The notes under the pieces are model-generated. The model did not search any database. It saw only the letters and a list, made by a program, of their open reading frames with translations, and had not been told where the DNA came from. A program made the position numbers and the translations under genes. Positions 51,767 through 62,305 of a stretch of DNA of 64,000 bases are shown here, in pieces. Origin of the DNA: Paenibacillus amylolyticus (lineage in GTDB: Bacteria > Bacillota > Bacilli > Paenibacillales > Paenibacillaceae); NCBI RefSeq assembly GCF_029689945.1, contig NZ_CP121451.1:2418001-2482000 (forward strand). Reading direction: 5' to 3'. Every line of letters begins with the position of its first letter. The stretch's first letter is position 1.

Positions 51767-52522
51767 ATGCTAGAGGTGGAAGGTATCGAAAAATCATACA
51801 ACCAGGGCGGACTGTTCTCCAAGCACAGACAACAAGTCTTGCGACAGGTTACCTTTGAATGCCAGCAGGGCGAATGTCTGGGCATCATCGGTGAAAGTGG
51901 GAGCGGCAAATCCACGTTGGCTCGTCTGATGCTGGGCATTGAACGACCGGATCGTGGAACGATCTTGCTCGATGGTAAAGACGTACAGGATCGACGTGTA
52001 CGGACGGGCAATCTCAGCGCCGTTTTTCAAAATTATACATCCTCCATCAACCCTTTTCTTACGGTGGAAGCTGCCATTTTGGAACCGATGCAAAGGCAGC
52101 AAAAGCTGCGAAAAAAGGATCAAGGAAACTTGGCGAAGGTGGATCTGTTGCTACACCAAGTTGGACTGGACCCTGCTTATAGATCCAAATATCCGCATGA
52201 ACTATCCGGCGGCGAGGCTCAGAGAGTGTGCATTGCCAGGGCCATCTCCACCGCCCCTAAATATATCGTGTTTGATGAAGCGATCAGCTCACTGGATGTA
52301 TCTGTTCAGATTCAGGTGCTGCGATTGTTGAAAGAGCTGAAGGAAATGTACAAGCTGAGCTATGTCTTTATCACACATGATATCCAGGCCGCAGCTTATA
52401 TTTGCGACAGGGTGATCATTTTCAGAGAGGGTCAGATTGAAGAGATGGTTGCTATTGAGCGGCTAAAGGATGTCCAGTCAGACTATGCAAAGAAATTATT
52501 GAAGCATTTAATACCATTTTAG
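51767..52522 (+). CDS. cntF: Metallophore ABC ATPase CntF-like
   Basis: A 251-residue DppF-class ATPase with Walker A GESGSGKST near residue 44, signature LSGGEAQRV, Walker B YIVFDEAISSLD (Ala where most have Pro-Thr) and FITHDIQAA. It starts immediately after the corrected cntD stop, with CAGGGGGA as its ribosome binding site. Intact. Confidence 0.87.
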   Translation: MLEVEGIEKSYNQGGLFSKHRQQVLRQVTFECQQGECLGIIGESGSGKSTLARLMLGIERPDRGTILLDGKDVQDRRVRTGNLSAVFQNYTSSINPFLTVEAAILEPMQRQQKLRKKDQGNLAKVDLLLHQVGLDPAYRSKYPHELSGGEAQRVCIARAISTAPKYIVFDEAISSLDVSVQIQVLRLLKELKEMYKLSYVFITHDIQAAAYICDRVIIFREGQIEEMVAIERLKDVQSDYAKKLLKHLIPF

Positions 52523-52535
52523 GGGAACACCCATT

Positions 52536-53733
52536 GTGAGTGGAGCGATGTCTTGGCCTTTTCTGCGTTTGTATCTATTGGTCCTTCTCTATTTCAGTGC
52601 CAATGCCATTCTTAATGTGATCATCCCATTGCAAGGGAAGTTCTTGGGCGCGAGTAGTACCACCATTGGTCTGATCATGGGTGCTTATATGTTCACAACG
52701 ATGTTTTTCAGACCCTGGGCAGGTCGGATGATTCAAAAGCACGGGCCGATTAAAATATTACGTCTGATCCTGATTATTAATGGAGTTGCGCTGATTTTAT
52801 ATCCCTTTACGGGAATCGGAGGTTATTTGGTTGCTCGTACTTTGCAGGGGGTATCAACAGCGTTCTTCTCCATGGCTTTGCAGATTGGCATTATTGATGC
52901 CCTTCCAGAAAGGAGCGGTCACAGGGGATTTCGTATTATTCGTTGTTCAGTTACATACCGGGGATTGTGGGACCTGTGCTCGCATTAGGGATATGGCAGG
53001 CAGGAGGCATGGATTATTTTACAGTGGTTCTGATCGGCATTGCCGTCTGTACGGCTCTCTTCGGATTTACCGCCAAAATGGAACCAAACAAGGAACAGCC
53101 ACAACCTGCTGAGAAGCCATCGGAGCAGAATGTGAGCATGTGGGAATCCTTTGGGCAGTTGGTGAAGAATCCATTTTTATTTCGGTGCAGTGTGTTAATG
53201 CTCGCTGCTTCCGTTGTATTTGGCGCCATTACCACCTTTATTCCGCTCTATGCGGACCAAGTACCAAACGGAAATGCGGGTGTCTATCTGATGCTTCAGG
53301 CAGGAACGGTGGTGCTGGCTCGAATTATGCTCCGTAAAAAAATTCCTTCTGATGGCAGTTGGCATTCTCCTTTATCATGAGTACCCTGGGTCTGCTCGCC
53401 GTTGCTGCGCAATGTGTCAGTTATGCCGTGACAGGCGGGGTGGCCTTTTTCTATGTGGGTGCTGTATTCATGGGAATCGCCCAGGCCATCCTGTATCCAA
53501 CACTCACGACCTATTTGTCCTTTGTGTTGCCTAAGCTGAATCGGAACGTCCTGATCGGATTATTTATCGCAATGGCGGATCTGGGGATTTCTCTGGGTGG
53601 TGTCATCATGGGGCCGGTGGCTGACTTCTCTTCCTATTCATTTATGTACAGGATGTGTGCTATCCTAGGAGCGGTAATGATCGTTTTTGCCTATGAACGG
53701 CGAAGACCCGTGACAGGTACATCGGTGAGTTGA
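52536..53733 (+). CDS. cntE: MFS exporter CntE-like, first copy, two frameshifts
   Basis: A major facilitator of about 400 residues with the typical helices (LYLLVLLYFSANAILNVIIP, GAYMFTTMFFRPWAGRM with the motif A loop, ARTLQGVSTAFFSMALQ). Two single-base losses lie at about 52916 and at 53359-53360 (TT should be TTT); the corrected sequence reads ERS-x-SQGISYYSLFSYIPG and SDGSLAFSFIMSTL. In Staphylococcus CntE exports staphylopine. It starts at a GTG. The breaks are probably sequence errors. Confidence 0.8.
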
Positions 53734-54994
53734 CAGCCAGAAGAGAAAGTGGTGACAAACGTTTGAAGTCTTCAGTGACAGCAACATCCAATGGAAAATT
53801 GAATCCGGTATCCTTTTCGTTTATCCGGTTTTATATGCTGGCCTTTTTATTTTTTGCAGCGAATTCGGCTTTGACGATTATTCTGCCTTTGCGAAGTGAA
53901 GCCGCCGGATTGAATCAGGCTGAGATCGGTCTGATGATGGGGGCATATATGTTCACCTGTATGCTCTTGAGACCTTTTGCAGCACAGCTGCTGGGCAAAC
54001 ATGGGCCGCTTCGTGTGATGCAGTGGTTATTGCTTTTGCATGCGGGCACGCTGCTCTTATTTGTTATTTTTGGTGTGGAGACATATCTGTGGTTGCGTGC
54101 CCTGCAAGGGGTGGCTACAGCATTTTTCTCCATGACGATGCAGGCGGGCATTGTGGAAAAGCTGGAGGACAAGGATCGGGCACAAGGACTATCCATGTAT
54201 ACCCTGTTTACGATGGTTCCTTCGCTCGTCATTCCAATTCTCGCCATACAAATCTGGGAAAATGCCAGTGATCTGGCGTTTACGCTGCTGATGATCGGGC
54301 TGGCGGCTTTGCCACTTCTGATCGGGTACAATGTGGATTTGCCGCGGAGTACCGTGCAGAACAAATCGTACACCTTGAGCGATATGCTGCGTTCATTCGG
54401 TGGCATCTGGCGCAGTACGCCACTATTGATCAGCAGTGTGGTGATGCTATTTGCGTCCTGCGTTTTGGGGCGACAGCGACCTTCCTTCCCCTGTATATGG
54501 TATCCACCGGAATGGCGAGTGCAGGCGTATTTCTGACGATTCAGGGATTGGTGGTGATCCTGTGCAGGTTTATTTTGCGTAAAAAAATTCCGTCCGACGG
54601 CAGTTGGAATACCTGGCTGATGGCAGGACTGATGCTGTGTGCAGCACTGGGAACCCAATTGCTCAGTGTAATGGAAATTGTCGGACCACTGGTGTATCTC
54701 TCTGCGGTATTTAGCGGTTTTGCCCTGGCATTGCTGTACCCGACATTAACCACCTATCTGTCTTTTGTGCTGCCCGCAGATTCCAGATATGTACTCATGG
54801 GCATCTTCATGTCCTCCTATGACCTGGGATTCTCTCTTGGTGGACTGGCCATGGGGCTGGTTGTGCAGGTGAGTTCGTACTCGACCATGTTCATGATCTG
54901 CACGCTCTTCTCTATTGCAGCGATGATTCTGGTGTTGGTGTTCAGGCAACGGATGGAAGCTGGGAATAAAGCCAGATCTGTGATGTCTGTATAG
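53730..54994 (+). CDS. MFS exporter CntE-like, second copy, frameshifted
   Basis: A second transporter of the same family, about 422 residues, overlapping the first by four bases. It is clearly a paralogue: GAYMFTCMLLRPFAAQLLGK, LRALQGVATAFFSMTMQAGI and PTLTTYLSFVLPADSRYVLM line up with the first copy. A run of four G at 54467-54470 needs one more G to give VLGATATFLPLYMVS. The start is unclear; TTG at 53730 is used, without a strong ribosome binding site. It may export the metallophore under other conditions or a different form. Confidence 0.75.
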
Positions 54995-55046
54995 ATGGAA
55001 CGAAAGAACATTTCAAGCATGTCTTGAGAAGGATATGTACAAAAGG

Positions 55047-55126
55047 TTTATGACTTACTTCTTGCCAGAACGCCTCCTAAGGATGCGAAAGAGCGGGGGA
55101 AGTCATCAGCCTTTTTTTATTTTTTT
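55047..55126 (+). terminator. Terminator after the metallophore operon
   Basis: ATGACTTACTTC and GGGAAGTCAT flank a GC-rich inner stem and are followed by CAGCCTTTTTTT. Confidence 0.65.
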
Positions 55127-55147
55127 GGAGATTGAATCAAAAATAGT

Positions 55148-55207
55148 TTGACAACGACCCTCTGACAGGATTATAGTCATTGTTGTTAATCGTAATAATT
55201 ACTATTA
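55148..55207 (+). promoter_or_regulatory. Promoter and Zur-like box of the COG0523/rpsN unit
   Basis: TTGACA (55148-55153) and TATAGT (55172-55177) are 18 bases apart. TCGTAATAATTACTA follows at 55191-55205, identical over 22 bases to the box before cntK. Confidence 0.82.
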
Positions 55208-55250
55208 AAGTTCGGAACTCACAGACTGCACATATAAGGAGTAGAGAAAT

Positions 55251-56447
55251 ATGACACAAAAGCAAGTTCCGGTAACCGTCCTGAGCGGTTACCTCGGTTC
55301 AGGGAAAACGACGGTTTTGAATCATGTGTTGAACAACAGACAGGGGCTCAAAGTTGCTGTAATCGTGAACGACATGAGTGAGGTGAATATTGATGCTGCA
55401 CTGGTCAAGGGGGAGGCAACCTTGTCTCGAACCGAAGAGAAGCTGGTGGAGTTGTCGAACGGCTGTATCTGCTGCACCTTGCGGGATGATCTGATGCAAG
55501 AGATTGAGAAGCTGGTGAACGAAGGCAAGTATGACTATATTTTGATTGAATCCACTGGGATCAGTGAGCCTGTTCCCGTTGCACAGACCTTTACATACGC
55601 CGATGAGGAGTCGGGTATTGACCTGACTAGACTGGCCAGACTGGACTGTCTGGTAACGGTAGTCGATGCCAATCGTTTCTGGATTGATTTTGGATCAGGG
55701 CAGAGTCTATTGGATCGTAACCAGGCGACTGGAGATGAGGACACGCGTGACGTCGTAGATTTGTTGATCGATCAGATTGAGACATGTGATGTGTTGCTGC
55801 TCAACAAATGTGACCTTGTCGATGACGATGAACTTAACAAACTTGAAGGCATTATTCGCAGGTTACAGCCGAACGCCAAGATCATACGCACGGAGAATGG
55901 GCAGGTTAATCCGTCCGAGATTCTCAATACAGGCCGCTTTGATTTTGAGAAAGTGAGTATGTCTGCCGGTTGGATTCAGGAGTTAGAGAAGGAATCACAT
56001 ACGCCGGAAACGGAGGAATATGGCATTGCTTCCTTTGTCTATCGCCGCAGAAAACCGTTCCATCCTTCCCGTCTGGCTGAGTTCATGAGTTATTGGCCGG
56101 AAGAAGTGGTGCGTGCCAAAGGCTTGGTATGGCTAGCGGCTGAAGGGGATGTTGCTGCGAGCCTCAGTCAAGCGGGACCATCCATTCAATTCGGTCCTGC
56201 AGGACATTGGGTGGCGGCTTTGCCGGAAGCGGATAAGGAAGAGATTTTGAGAAATGAGCCGGATGTGCTGGAGAAATGGGATGCCCAGTGGGGAGATCGT
56301 CAGACGGAGTTGGTCATGATCGGGATTGATATGGAACGCACCAGTATTGAAGATGAGCTGGATCAGTGTCTGCTCAGTGATGAAGAAATGCTGGCCGACT
56401 GGGGCCATTTCGACAATCCGCTGCCATGGCCTGTGGAGACCGTATAG
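55251..56447 (+). CDS. COG0523 zinc metallochaperone GTPase, ZagA/YciC-like
   Basis: A 398-residue G3E GTPase of the COG0523 family. GYLGSGKTT at 13-21 is Walker A, and CICC at 72-75 is the metal-binding CxCC motif. NKCDLVD is the guanine-specificity motif, and the C-terminal half carries the CobW_C domain (FVYRRRKPFHPSRLAEFM). Zur-controlled members deliver zinc to essential enzymes under starvation. The upstream Zur box and the downstream alternative S14 gene fit that role. AAGGAG precedes the ATG. Confidence 0.9.
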   Translation: MTQKQVPVTVLSGYLGSGKTTVLNHVLNNRQGLKVAVIVNDMSEVNIDAALVKGEATLSRTEEKLVELSNGCICCTLRDDLMQEIEKLVNEGKYDYILIESTGISEPVPVAQTFTYADEESGIDLTRLARLDCLVTVVDANRFWIDFGSGQSLLDRNQATGDEDTRDVVDLLIDQIETCDVLLLNKCDLVDDDELNKLEGIIRRLQPNAKIIRTENGQVNPSEILNTGRFDFEKVSMSAGWIQELEKESHTPETEEYGIASFVYRRRKPFHPSRLAEFMSYWPEEVVRAKGLVWLAAEGDVAASLSQAGPSIQFGPAGHWVAALPEADKEEILRNEPDVLEKWDAQWGDRQTELVMIGIDMERTSIEDELDQCLLSDEEMLADWGHFDNPLPWPVETV

Positions 56448-56504
56448 GTCGGAAGGTTGTTCTGTCATCGGAGTGTACAGTGTAAATATTCTTTAGTTCA
56501 ATTT
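56447..56504 (+). repeat. Structured interspersed repeat, copy E, right end only
   Basis: A 58-base fragment beginning directly after the COG0523 stop: GTCGGAAGGTTGTTCTGTCA, then GTGTAAATATTCTTTAGTTCAA. The left two thirds are missing. Confidence 0.8.
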
Positions 56505-56551
56505 ATATAGATAAATAAACATAAATTCAAGGGATAAAGGAGCTGTAATGC

Positions 56552-56821
56552 ATGGCTACAAAATCAAAAGTGGTACGCGAGAAGCAACGCCAGGCCATCG
56601 TGACAAAATATGCGGACCTGCGCCGGGAATTGAAGGATAAAGGGGATTACGAAGCCCTGCAGAAACTGCCGCGGAATGCGTCACCGATCAGATTGAAGAA
56701 CCGCTGTGAGGTAACAGGCCGCCCGCGAGGTTATCTACGAAAGTTCAAAGTATCACGAATTAAGTTCCGTGAATTGGCCCATCAAGGGCAGATCCCTGGT
56801 GTAACAAAATCCAGTTGGTAA
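56552..56821 (+). CDS. rpsN: Alternative ribosomal protein S14, zinc-free form
   Basis: An 89-residue S14 of the long, zinc-independent type. The zinc form has two CxxC pairs; here only one Cys is present ([16 protein letters not shown]), so no zinc ribbon can form. In Bacillus the corresponding gene is Zur-repressed and replaces the zinc S14 during starvation so that ribosomes can be made without zinc. It follows the COG0523 gene and shares its Zur-controlled promoter. AAAGGAG precedes the ATG. Confidence 0.92.
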   Translation: MATKSKVVREKQRQAIVTKYADLRRELKDKGDYEALQKLPRNASPIRLKNRCEVTGRPRGYLRKFKVSRIKFRELAHQGQIPGVTKSSW

Positions 56822-56841
56822 ACGGATCAAGGATGTTGTGC

Positions 56842-57693
56842 CTATAACGAATGATTGTGCATCATTCGAAATTGCATAGGCGTTACGTTTTCCTGGGTTT
56901 TAAAGCATCGGATAAAGTAGCTCGACTGTGAGAATCCCGTTTCCAGCGTAATTTGTTTAATGGAAAGGTTCGTTGTCGCGAGCAGCTGCTTGGCATGCAA
57001 TAATCTGGATTCCATCAGGAATTCCGGGAAGGAGATGCCAAACGTTTGACTGAACTTGCGGCTAAAGTAGGTTGTACTGTACCCGGCAATCCCGGCCACC
57101 TGTTCAAGGGTAATATGCTCGTTACTATGGGACCGAATATAATTACCCGCTTCACGAATTCGCTCTGAAGTGTGATTGAGAGATACATTGATTCGACTCG
57201 CTGCGGATTGCAATCGGGTCAGAAGTTCGTATAGCGTTGCCGCCATGCTGTGCTCGTCTTCCACTTGATAGCCTCTTCCCAGCTCCAGCAGTCTGTCCAT
57301 CAGCGCAGTAACCACCGGGAAGTTGGCACATTGAAACAGCCAGGGCTCGTCCACTCCTTTTCCATTTAACAGTTCTTCGAGACGAACGCCGTAGAAGTGA
57401 ATCCAACGAATACTCCAAGGATCATCCGAGTCTGAGTAATACGTTTGTCTGAGGCCGGGACCATAGAGGAAACCCTGTCCTTGCATTAGCTCATATCGTG
57501 TGGTTCCAGTGTCCAGGAACCCTTTGCCGCTCAGTACAAGGTGCAGATTATAACATCGATCCAAGTTAATTTCAGTAGTGCCATATTCCCGATGCACACG
57601 ATGTTTCGGGAAATCACTGTACCCTCCAATAAAATCGGGAAAGCATACATGTCTGGGGAAAATCGGCTTGGGAAGAAAGATATGTTCTTTCAC
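56842..57693 (-). CDS. AraC-family regulator of a beta-galactosidase gene
   Basis: A 283-residue regulator with an N-terminal cupin-type sensor (YNLHLVLSGKGFLDTG, YGPGLRQTYYSDSDDPWSIRW) and the C-terminal AraC DNA-binding domain (LEQVAGIAGYSTTYFSRKFS, IKQITLETGFSQSSYFIRCF). The GTG at 57693, six bases after GGAGG, is preferred over the ATG at 57699 that abuts the site. Divergent from the GH42 gene with 180 bases between, so it probably activates it in response to a galactoside. Confidence 0.82.
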   Translation of the reverse strand: MKEHIFLPKPIFPRHVCFPDFIGGYSDFPKHRVHREYGTTEINLDRCYNLHLVLSGKGFLDTGTTRYELMQGQGFLYGPGLRQTYYSDSDDPWSIRWIHFYGVRLEELLNGKGVDEPWLFQCANFPVVTALMDRLLELGRGYQVEDEHSMAATLYELLTRLQSAASRINVSLNHTSERIREAGNYIRSHSNEHITLEQVAGIAGYSTTYFSRKFSQTFGISFPEFLMESRLLHAKQLLATTNLSIKQITLETGFSQSSYFIRCFKTQENVTPMQFRMMHNHSL

Positions 57694-57873
57694 GTGCATC
57701 CTCCATTGAACGCAATATTTTCATGTAATGAACTGAAATGGATTCAGCCAACTGTTATTTGAATTGTAGACCATGACAATATTTTATTATAAGTCGCATA
57801 ATCTTGTCATTTATTATCTGTGAAGGTTCCAATAGAATGGAGGCAATATGGCAGGTTAAGGGGGCAATTGAAG

Positions 57874-59942
57874 TTGGCAAAGTCTATACATATGGATGAA
57901 TTGAAACTGGGGGTCTGTTATTACCCTGAGCATTGGTCGGAAGCGTTGTGGAGGACGATTTCCGTAGGATGAAAGAGATGAATATTACGGTTATTCGAAT
58001 GGCTGAATTCGCATGGGCCATTTTTGAACCGGAAGAAGACCAGTTCGATTTTAGTTTTTTCCAGAAGGCACTGGATCTGGCGCATCAATATGGTTTAAGT
58101 GTTATTTTGGGAACACCGACTGCAACGCCACCAGCGTGGTTAACATCCAAATATCCTGAAGTATTAAACGCAAATAAGGATGGCGTATTGTATCAACATG
58201 GCATGAGGCGCCATACCAACTACAGCAGCCCAATCTACAGACAGCAATGTGAAAAATCGTGCGCAATATGGTGATTGCCTATAAAGATCATCCGGCTCTC
58301 ATTGGCTGGCAGATCGATAACGAATTCAATTGTCATATGGATGTGTTCTACGCCGAGGCAGATCATGTTGCTTTCCGTGAGTGGCTGAAGAATCGTTATG
58401 TGTCATTGGAGAATTTGAACCAAGCATGGGGAACCGTTTTCTGGAGTCAGACCTATACCGACTGGGAGCAAGTTCACCTTACCCGAAATATGGTCAGCCA
58501 ATCGCCAAATCCTCACCTGGCATTGGATGAAAAGAGATTCATCTCAGCCAATACCATTTCTTTTGCCAAGCTTCAGGTGGACATCATTCGGGAACTGGAC
58601 CCGAAACATTGGATCACAACAAACGGTACGTTTGGACACCTGGATAATCATGAAATGACGGAGGAACTGTTGGATTTCTTCTCCTACGATTCGTATCCGC
58701 AGTTTGCCACGATCTTCCCGGGACAGATGACCATTCGTTACAAGACCGGGCCTGGAGCATGAAACTGTCCAACGTACGCAACATGTCACCGAACTTCTGC
58801 GTGATGGAACAACAGTCTGGGCCGGGAGGCTGGGTCGACAGTATAGGCATGGGTACGCCAAGACCGGGGCAGATCCGATTGTGGTCGTATCAATCTGTTC
58901 TTCACGGAACAGATCTGCTCGTCTATTTCCGCTGGCGGACGGCAACCTTTGGCACCGAGATGTATTGGCATGGCATCAATGATTACCATAATCAACCCAA
59001 TAGAAGGGTACGTGAGGTTGCGCAAGTAGGGGAAGAGTTTGCCAAGATCGGGCGCGTTATTGCAGGAACTACCTATCAAGCTGATGTTGCGATCCTGCAG
59101 GATTATGATAATATCTGGGACGGAGAGTTGGATGAGTGGCATGGACCGCTTCATCAACAGAGCGTACGCTCCTGGTATAAGCAGCTGCAATATCGTCATA
59201 TTCCGACGGATCTGGTTACCTTGCAATCAACGACAACCCTGGAGGATTTATCTAACTATAAGGTAATCATCTATGCTCACCCGGCCATCATGACAGACGA
59301 GACAGCAGAACTGCTGCAAGCCTATGTCCGTCAAGGGGGACCCTGTTTTTCGGTGCACGCACTGCTTATAAGGACCTCAAGGGACATTGTTATATGAGAC
59401 CATTCCCGGGGGCTGTCGCGGAGTTATGTGGTGTAACCGTAGAGGATTTCACGTTAATCAAAGGAACCGTTCCCGCAGCCATGTTGCAATGGAGTGGAGC
59501 GAATAAGCGGCTTGCGGAGGGAACGCCAACGGCCGGATTTAACGAAGTTCTTCATGTGGAACATTCTGACGTGCAGGTCGTAGCCGACTATGCATCCGAA
59601 TACTATGCAGGTAGTCCTGCATTGACCAAACGTGCGGTAGGTCAGGGGCAGGTATGGTATTATGGTGCGGCGTATAACGAACCGGTCGTAGATGCACTTC
59701 TGGATGAAATCGGGCTAGTCTCGCCTGTGGATGACCTGGTAGAGGTGCCGTCCGAAGTTGAACTTGGGATCCGTTCCGGTAAGGATAAAGCTTATTTATT
59801 TTTACTCAACTACTCGGACCATCAAGTGTCCATCCAGCTTAAAAAGGAAACCAACGAGTTGTTATCGGGTACAACACTTCAGAATGAGGTCGACCTACCC
59901 GCGTATGGTGTATTTATCTTGGAGATCGATCTGCAACATTGA
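57874..59942 (+). CDS. Beta-galactosidase, glycoside hydrolase family 42, four frameshifts
   Basis: Joined, about 690 residues, the usual size of GH42. The start LKLGVCYYPEHWSE is typical, following a TTG ten bases after AAGGGGG. The catalytic acid is in WQIDNEFNCH, and the nucleophile region is in the fourth segment. One-base losses lie at 57950-57951 (GG), 58252-58256 (five A), 58742-58743 (AA) and 59335-59341; each is restored by adding one base to a short run (for example CEKIVRNMVIAYKD, DRAWSMKLSN, GGTLFFGARTAYKDL). It removes terminal galactose from oligosaccharides in the cytoplasm. All four breaks are probably sequence errors. Confidence 0.85.
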
Positions 59943-59992
59943 GCAGCCTATCCCCTTTTATCTGATGAGTACTTATATATAGTAAGAAGCCA

Positions 59993-60022
59993 AAAACGCC
60001 TTGCAGCCATTGCAAGGCGTTT
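59993..60022 (+). terminator. Terminator after the beta-galactosidase
   Basis: AAAACGCCTTGCA and TGCAAGGCGTTT pair perfectly over a five-base loop; it can serve both strands. Confidence 0.8.
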
Positions 60023-60089
60023 GGTATTGCATCATGTGTGCCATGTGTTTAGCATGGATGGACGGTCTGAAGGGCTGTACATTATATAC

Positions 60090-61134
60090 TTAAGCTTCGT
60101 ACAAAATTTCGCCTGTTCGGGACACATCATATCCCTCGAATGATTGCAGCTCCTGTCTGAATTCAGGCGATTGGAGAATTCGCAGCACCGATTCGGTCCA
60201 GGCTTCATTGCCTTGTTTCCTCAGCATGACCAGATCATAGCGTTCCTGAACGAGCGGGATAAAATCAACCTGGCCCACAAGTCGTGCAGCCTTTTCAATG
60301 CCAACTCCGACGTCGGCTTCACCTGAACTGACTCTGGCAGCTGACGCCCATGTGACTGGTTTCTTCGGCTTCATATCCGATCAGATTCGCAGCAGGAATT
60401 CCATGCAGCCGAAGCTGCTCATCCAGCAATACCCGTGCGCCAGAGCCTTTCTCGCGGTTAGCCAGACGAAGCTCGGGCTTGCTCAGATCGGTCCAATTCT
60501 GCAATTGAAGCGGGTTGCCTCGCCCAACATACAATCCTGCTGGTCGGGACAGCAGATTCACCACTACATAAGACCGTCCTGTCAGGATTTTGCGAATATA
60601 CGGCAGATTATACTCACCCGTATCTCCATCGAGCAGATGGGTGCTGACCAGATCGGATTCACCGCGATACATCGAGATAAGCCCGTCCAGACTTCCCATG
60701 AACGAGCGGAGCGGGCGGATGTCCCGGGTTTGTTTTTCCATATGGCGCATCAGGATATCCAGACTGACATCCTGACCTGTGATAACCAGATGCCGTGGTG
60801 CAACAGTCATGATATGGGTAGAACTCGCTGGAGGAATCGCATGCGCAGACCCCGCGGGGTTTGCTGATAATAAGGAAGCTCCCTGGAATTCACCATGACC
60901 TGGCTGACTTCCTGATGCCGAGATTGGATCCGAAGTCGGGATTCGTTGACCTGAAGATTGAAGTTGCTTGGAGCGACGTTTATATGCCTCCAGATCCGTG
61001 GCATCAATTCGCATTTGTTTACCCACGCGGTATGCGACGAGATCTCCCTTTTTAATCAGATCATAGACCGTCAGTTTCGATATTTTGAGCAGCTTGGATA
61101 TTTCTTCGGTTGTGTAGGATTGCTCCTCCGTCAT
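60090..61134 (-). CDS. HTH plus PBP-like regulator, YvgK type, frameshifted
   Basis: About 348 residues. The N-terminus is an excisionase-type helix-turn-helix (YTTEEISKLLKISKLTVYDL, VAYRVGKQMRIDATDLEAYK); a variable linker follows, then a periplasmic-binding-like domain (ITGQDVSLDILMRHME, LRLANREKGSGARVLLD, SSGEADVGVGIEKAARL). The frame is lost at 60347-60349 where CCC on the + strand is probably CC, joining ETSHMASAARVSSGEADVG. It is divergent from modA-modB and resembles B. subtilis YvgK, so it likely senses molybdate or tungstate and controls them. GGAGG is ten bases before the ATG. Confidence 0.8.
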
Positions 61135-61377
61135 AAGTGAAGATCCTCCTTCAAGGGTATAGAGCAACGATGGTTTCAATACATCAGCGGAAGATCATAT
61201 AAGAAGTGATGTAATTGATGTATATGGATCATTCAATGTAATGCAATGTTTCTTGTACTATACCATTAATTGAGGGATGGCATAAACCTGAGCACACGGA
61301 AGAAACCCATAAGATCGGGTAACAAAATCAAATGTGATTGAAATCACCTTCCCATTTTTTTGGTCTTGTGTATAATT

Positions 61378-61407
61378 AGATATAATTAATTATAACTAGT
61401 TATATCT
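61378..61407. promoter_or_regulatory. Palindromic operator before modA
   Basis: AGATATAA and TTATATCT flank two perfect inner palindromes, ATAATTAATTAT and ATAACTAGTTAT. It begins next to a TATAAT -10 (61371-61376) and ends 26 bases before modA, as expected for an operator of the divergent regulator. GTGATTGAAATCAC at 61335-61348 is another palindrome in the same space. Confidence 0.6.
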
Positions 61408-61432
61408 GAATATAACGTTGGGGGAGAACTGA

Positions 61433-62305
61433 ATGAGAAAGAGAATCGGATATATTTTGGGAAGCATGTCACTGGGACTGGCTCTTGTATTGGCTGGTTG
61501 CGGTGCAAGTACAGGCTCTACGGATACGTCCACGGGTGCAGCGCAAACGACTTCAACGCCAGCGGCATCAGGTGAAAATTCATCAGCGGGGAATAGTGAT
61601 CCTCAGGAAACGGTGGATCTGACGATCTCTGCGGCTGCCAGTCTGACCGATGCGATGAAAGAGATTGAAGCCAATTATGAGCTAGCTAATCCGTATATAG
61701 AACTTAATTTTAATTTTGGCGCCTCAGGTGCCTTGCAACAGCAGATTGAACAAGGTGCACCAGCTGATATCTTTGTATCGGCGGCAACGAAAAATATGAA
61801 TGCCCTGGTGGATGAGAACCTGATTGCAACGGGTGATCAGAAGAATCTGCTACAGAATTCACTGGTGGCCATTGTGCCAGCAGATGGGACCAATACCGTA
61901 ACCAGCGAAACGGATCTCACCAGCGAGTCGATTAAGACGGTAGCGATTGGCATTCCGGAAAGTGTACCAGCGGGAACCTATGCCAAGGAAGCTTTGACGA
62001 ATGCCAAGCTGTGGGATCAACTGGAGAGCAAACTTGTGCAGGGGAAAGATGTTAGACAAGTGCTTCAATATGTGGAGACAGGCAATGCAGATGCAGGATT
62101 TGTATATAAAACGGATGCTCTTACCTCGGATCAGGTGAATATTGCGTTTGAGGTGGACAAGAGCAGCTACACACCCGCCAATTATCCAATAGGCATTATT
62201 GAAGGGACGAAACATCGTACAGAGGCGGAACAATTCTATGCGTATTTGCAAACTCCTGAAGTGTTGGATATCTTTGCGAAATACGGCTTCACGATTCCCG
62301 AATGA
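61433..62305 (+). CDS. modA: Molybdate-binding lipoprotein ModA
   Basis: A 290-residue solute-binding lipoprotein. The lipobox is LVLAGCGAS. After a Ser/Thr-rich linker the ModA domain begins LTISAAASLTDAMKEIEANY, with NFGASGALQQQIEQGAPADI holding the oxyanion-binding residues and ADAGFVYKTDAL later. It captures molybdate (or tungstate) outside the cell. GGGGGAG lies upstream of the ATG. The gene overlaps modB by four bases. Confidence 0.9.
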   Translation: MRKRIGYILGSMSLGLALVLAGCGASTGSTDTSTGAAQTTSTPAASGENSSAGNSDPQETVDLTISAAASLTDAMKEIEANYELANPYIELNFNFGASGALQQQIEQGAPADIFVSAATKNMNALVDENLIATGDQKNLLQNSLVAIVPADGTNTVTSETDLTSESIKTVAIGIPESVPAGTYAKEALTNAKLWDQLESKLVQGKDVRQVLQYVETGNADAGFVYKTDALTSDQVNIAFEVDKSSYTPANYPIGIIEGTKHRTEAEQFYAYLQTPEVLDIFAKYGFTIPE

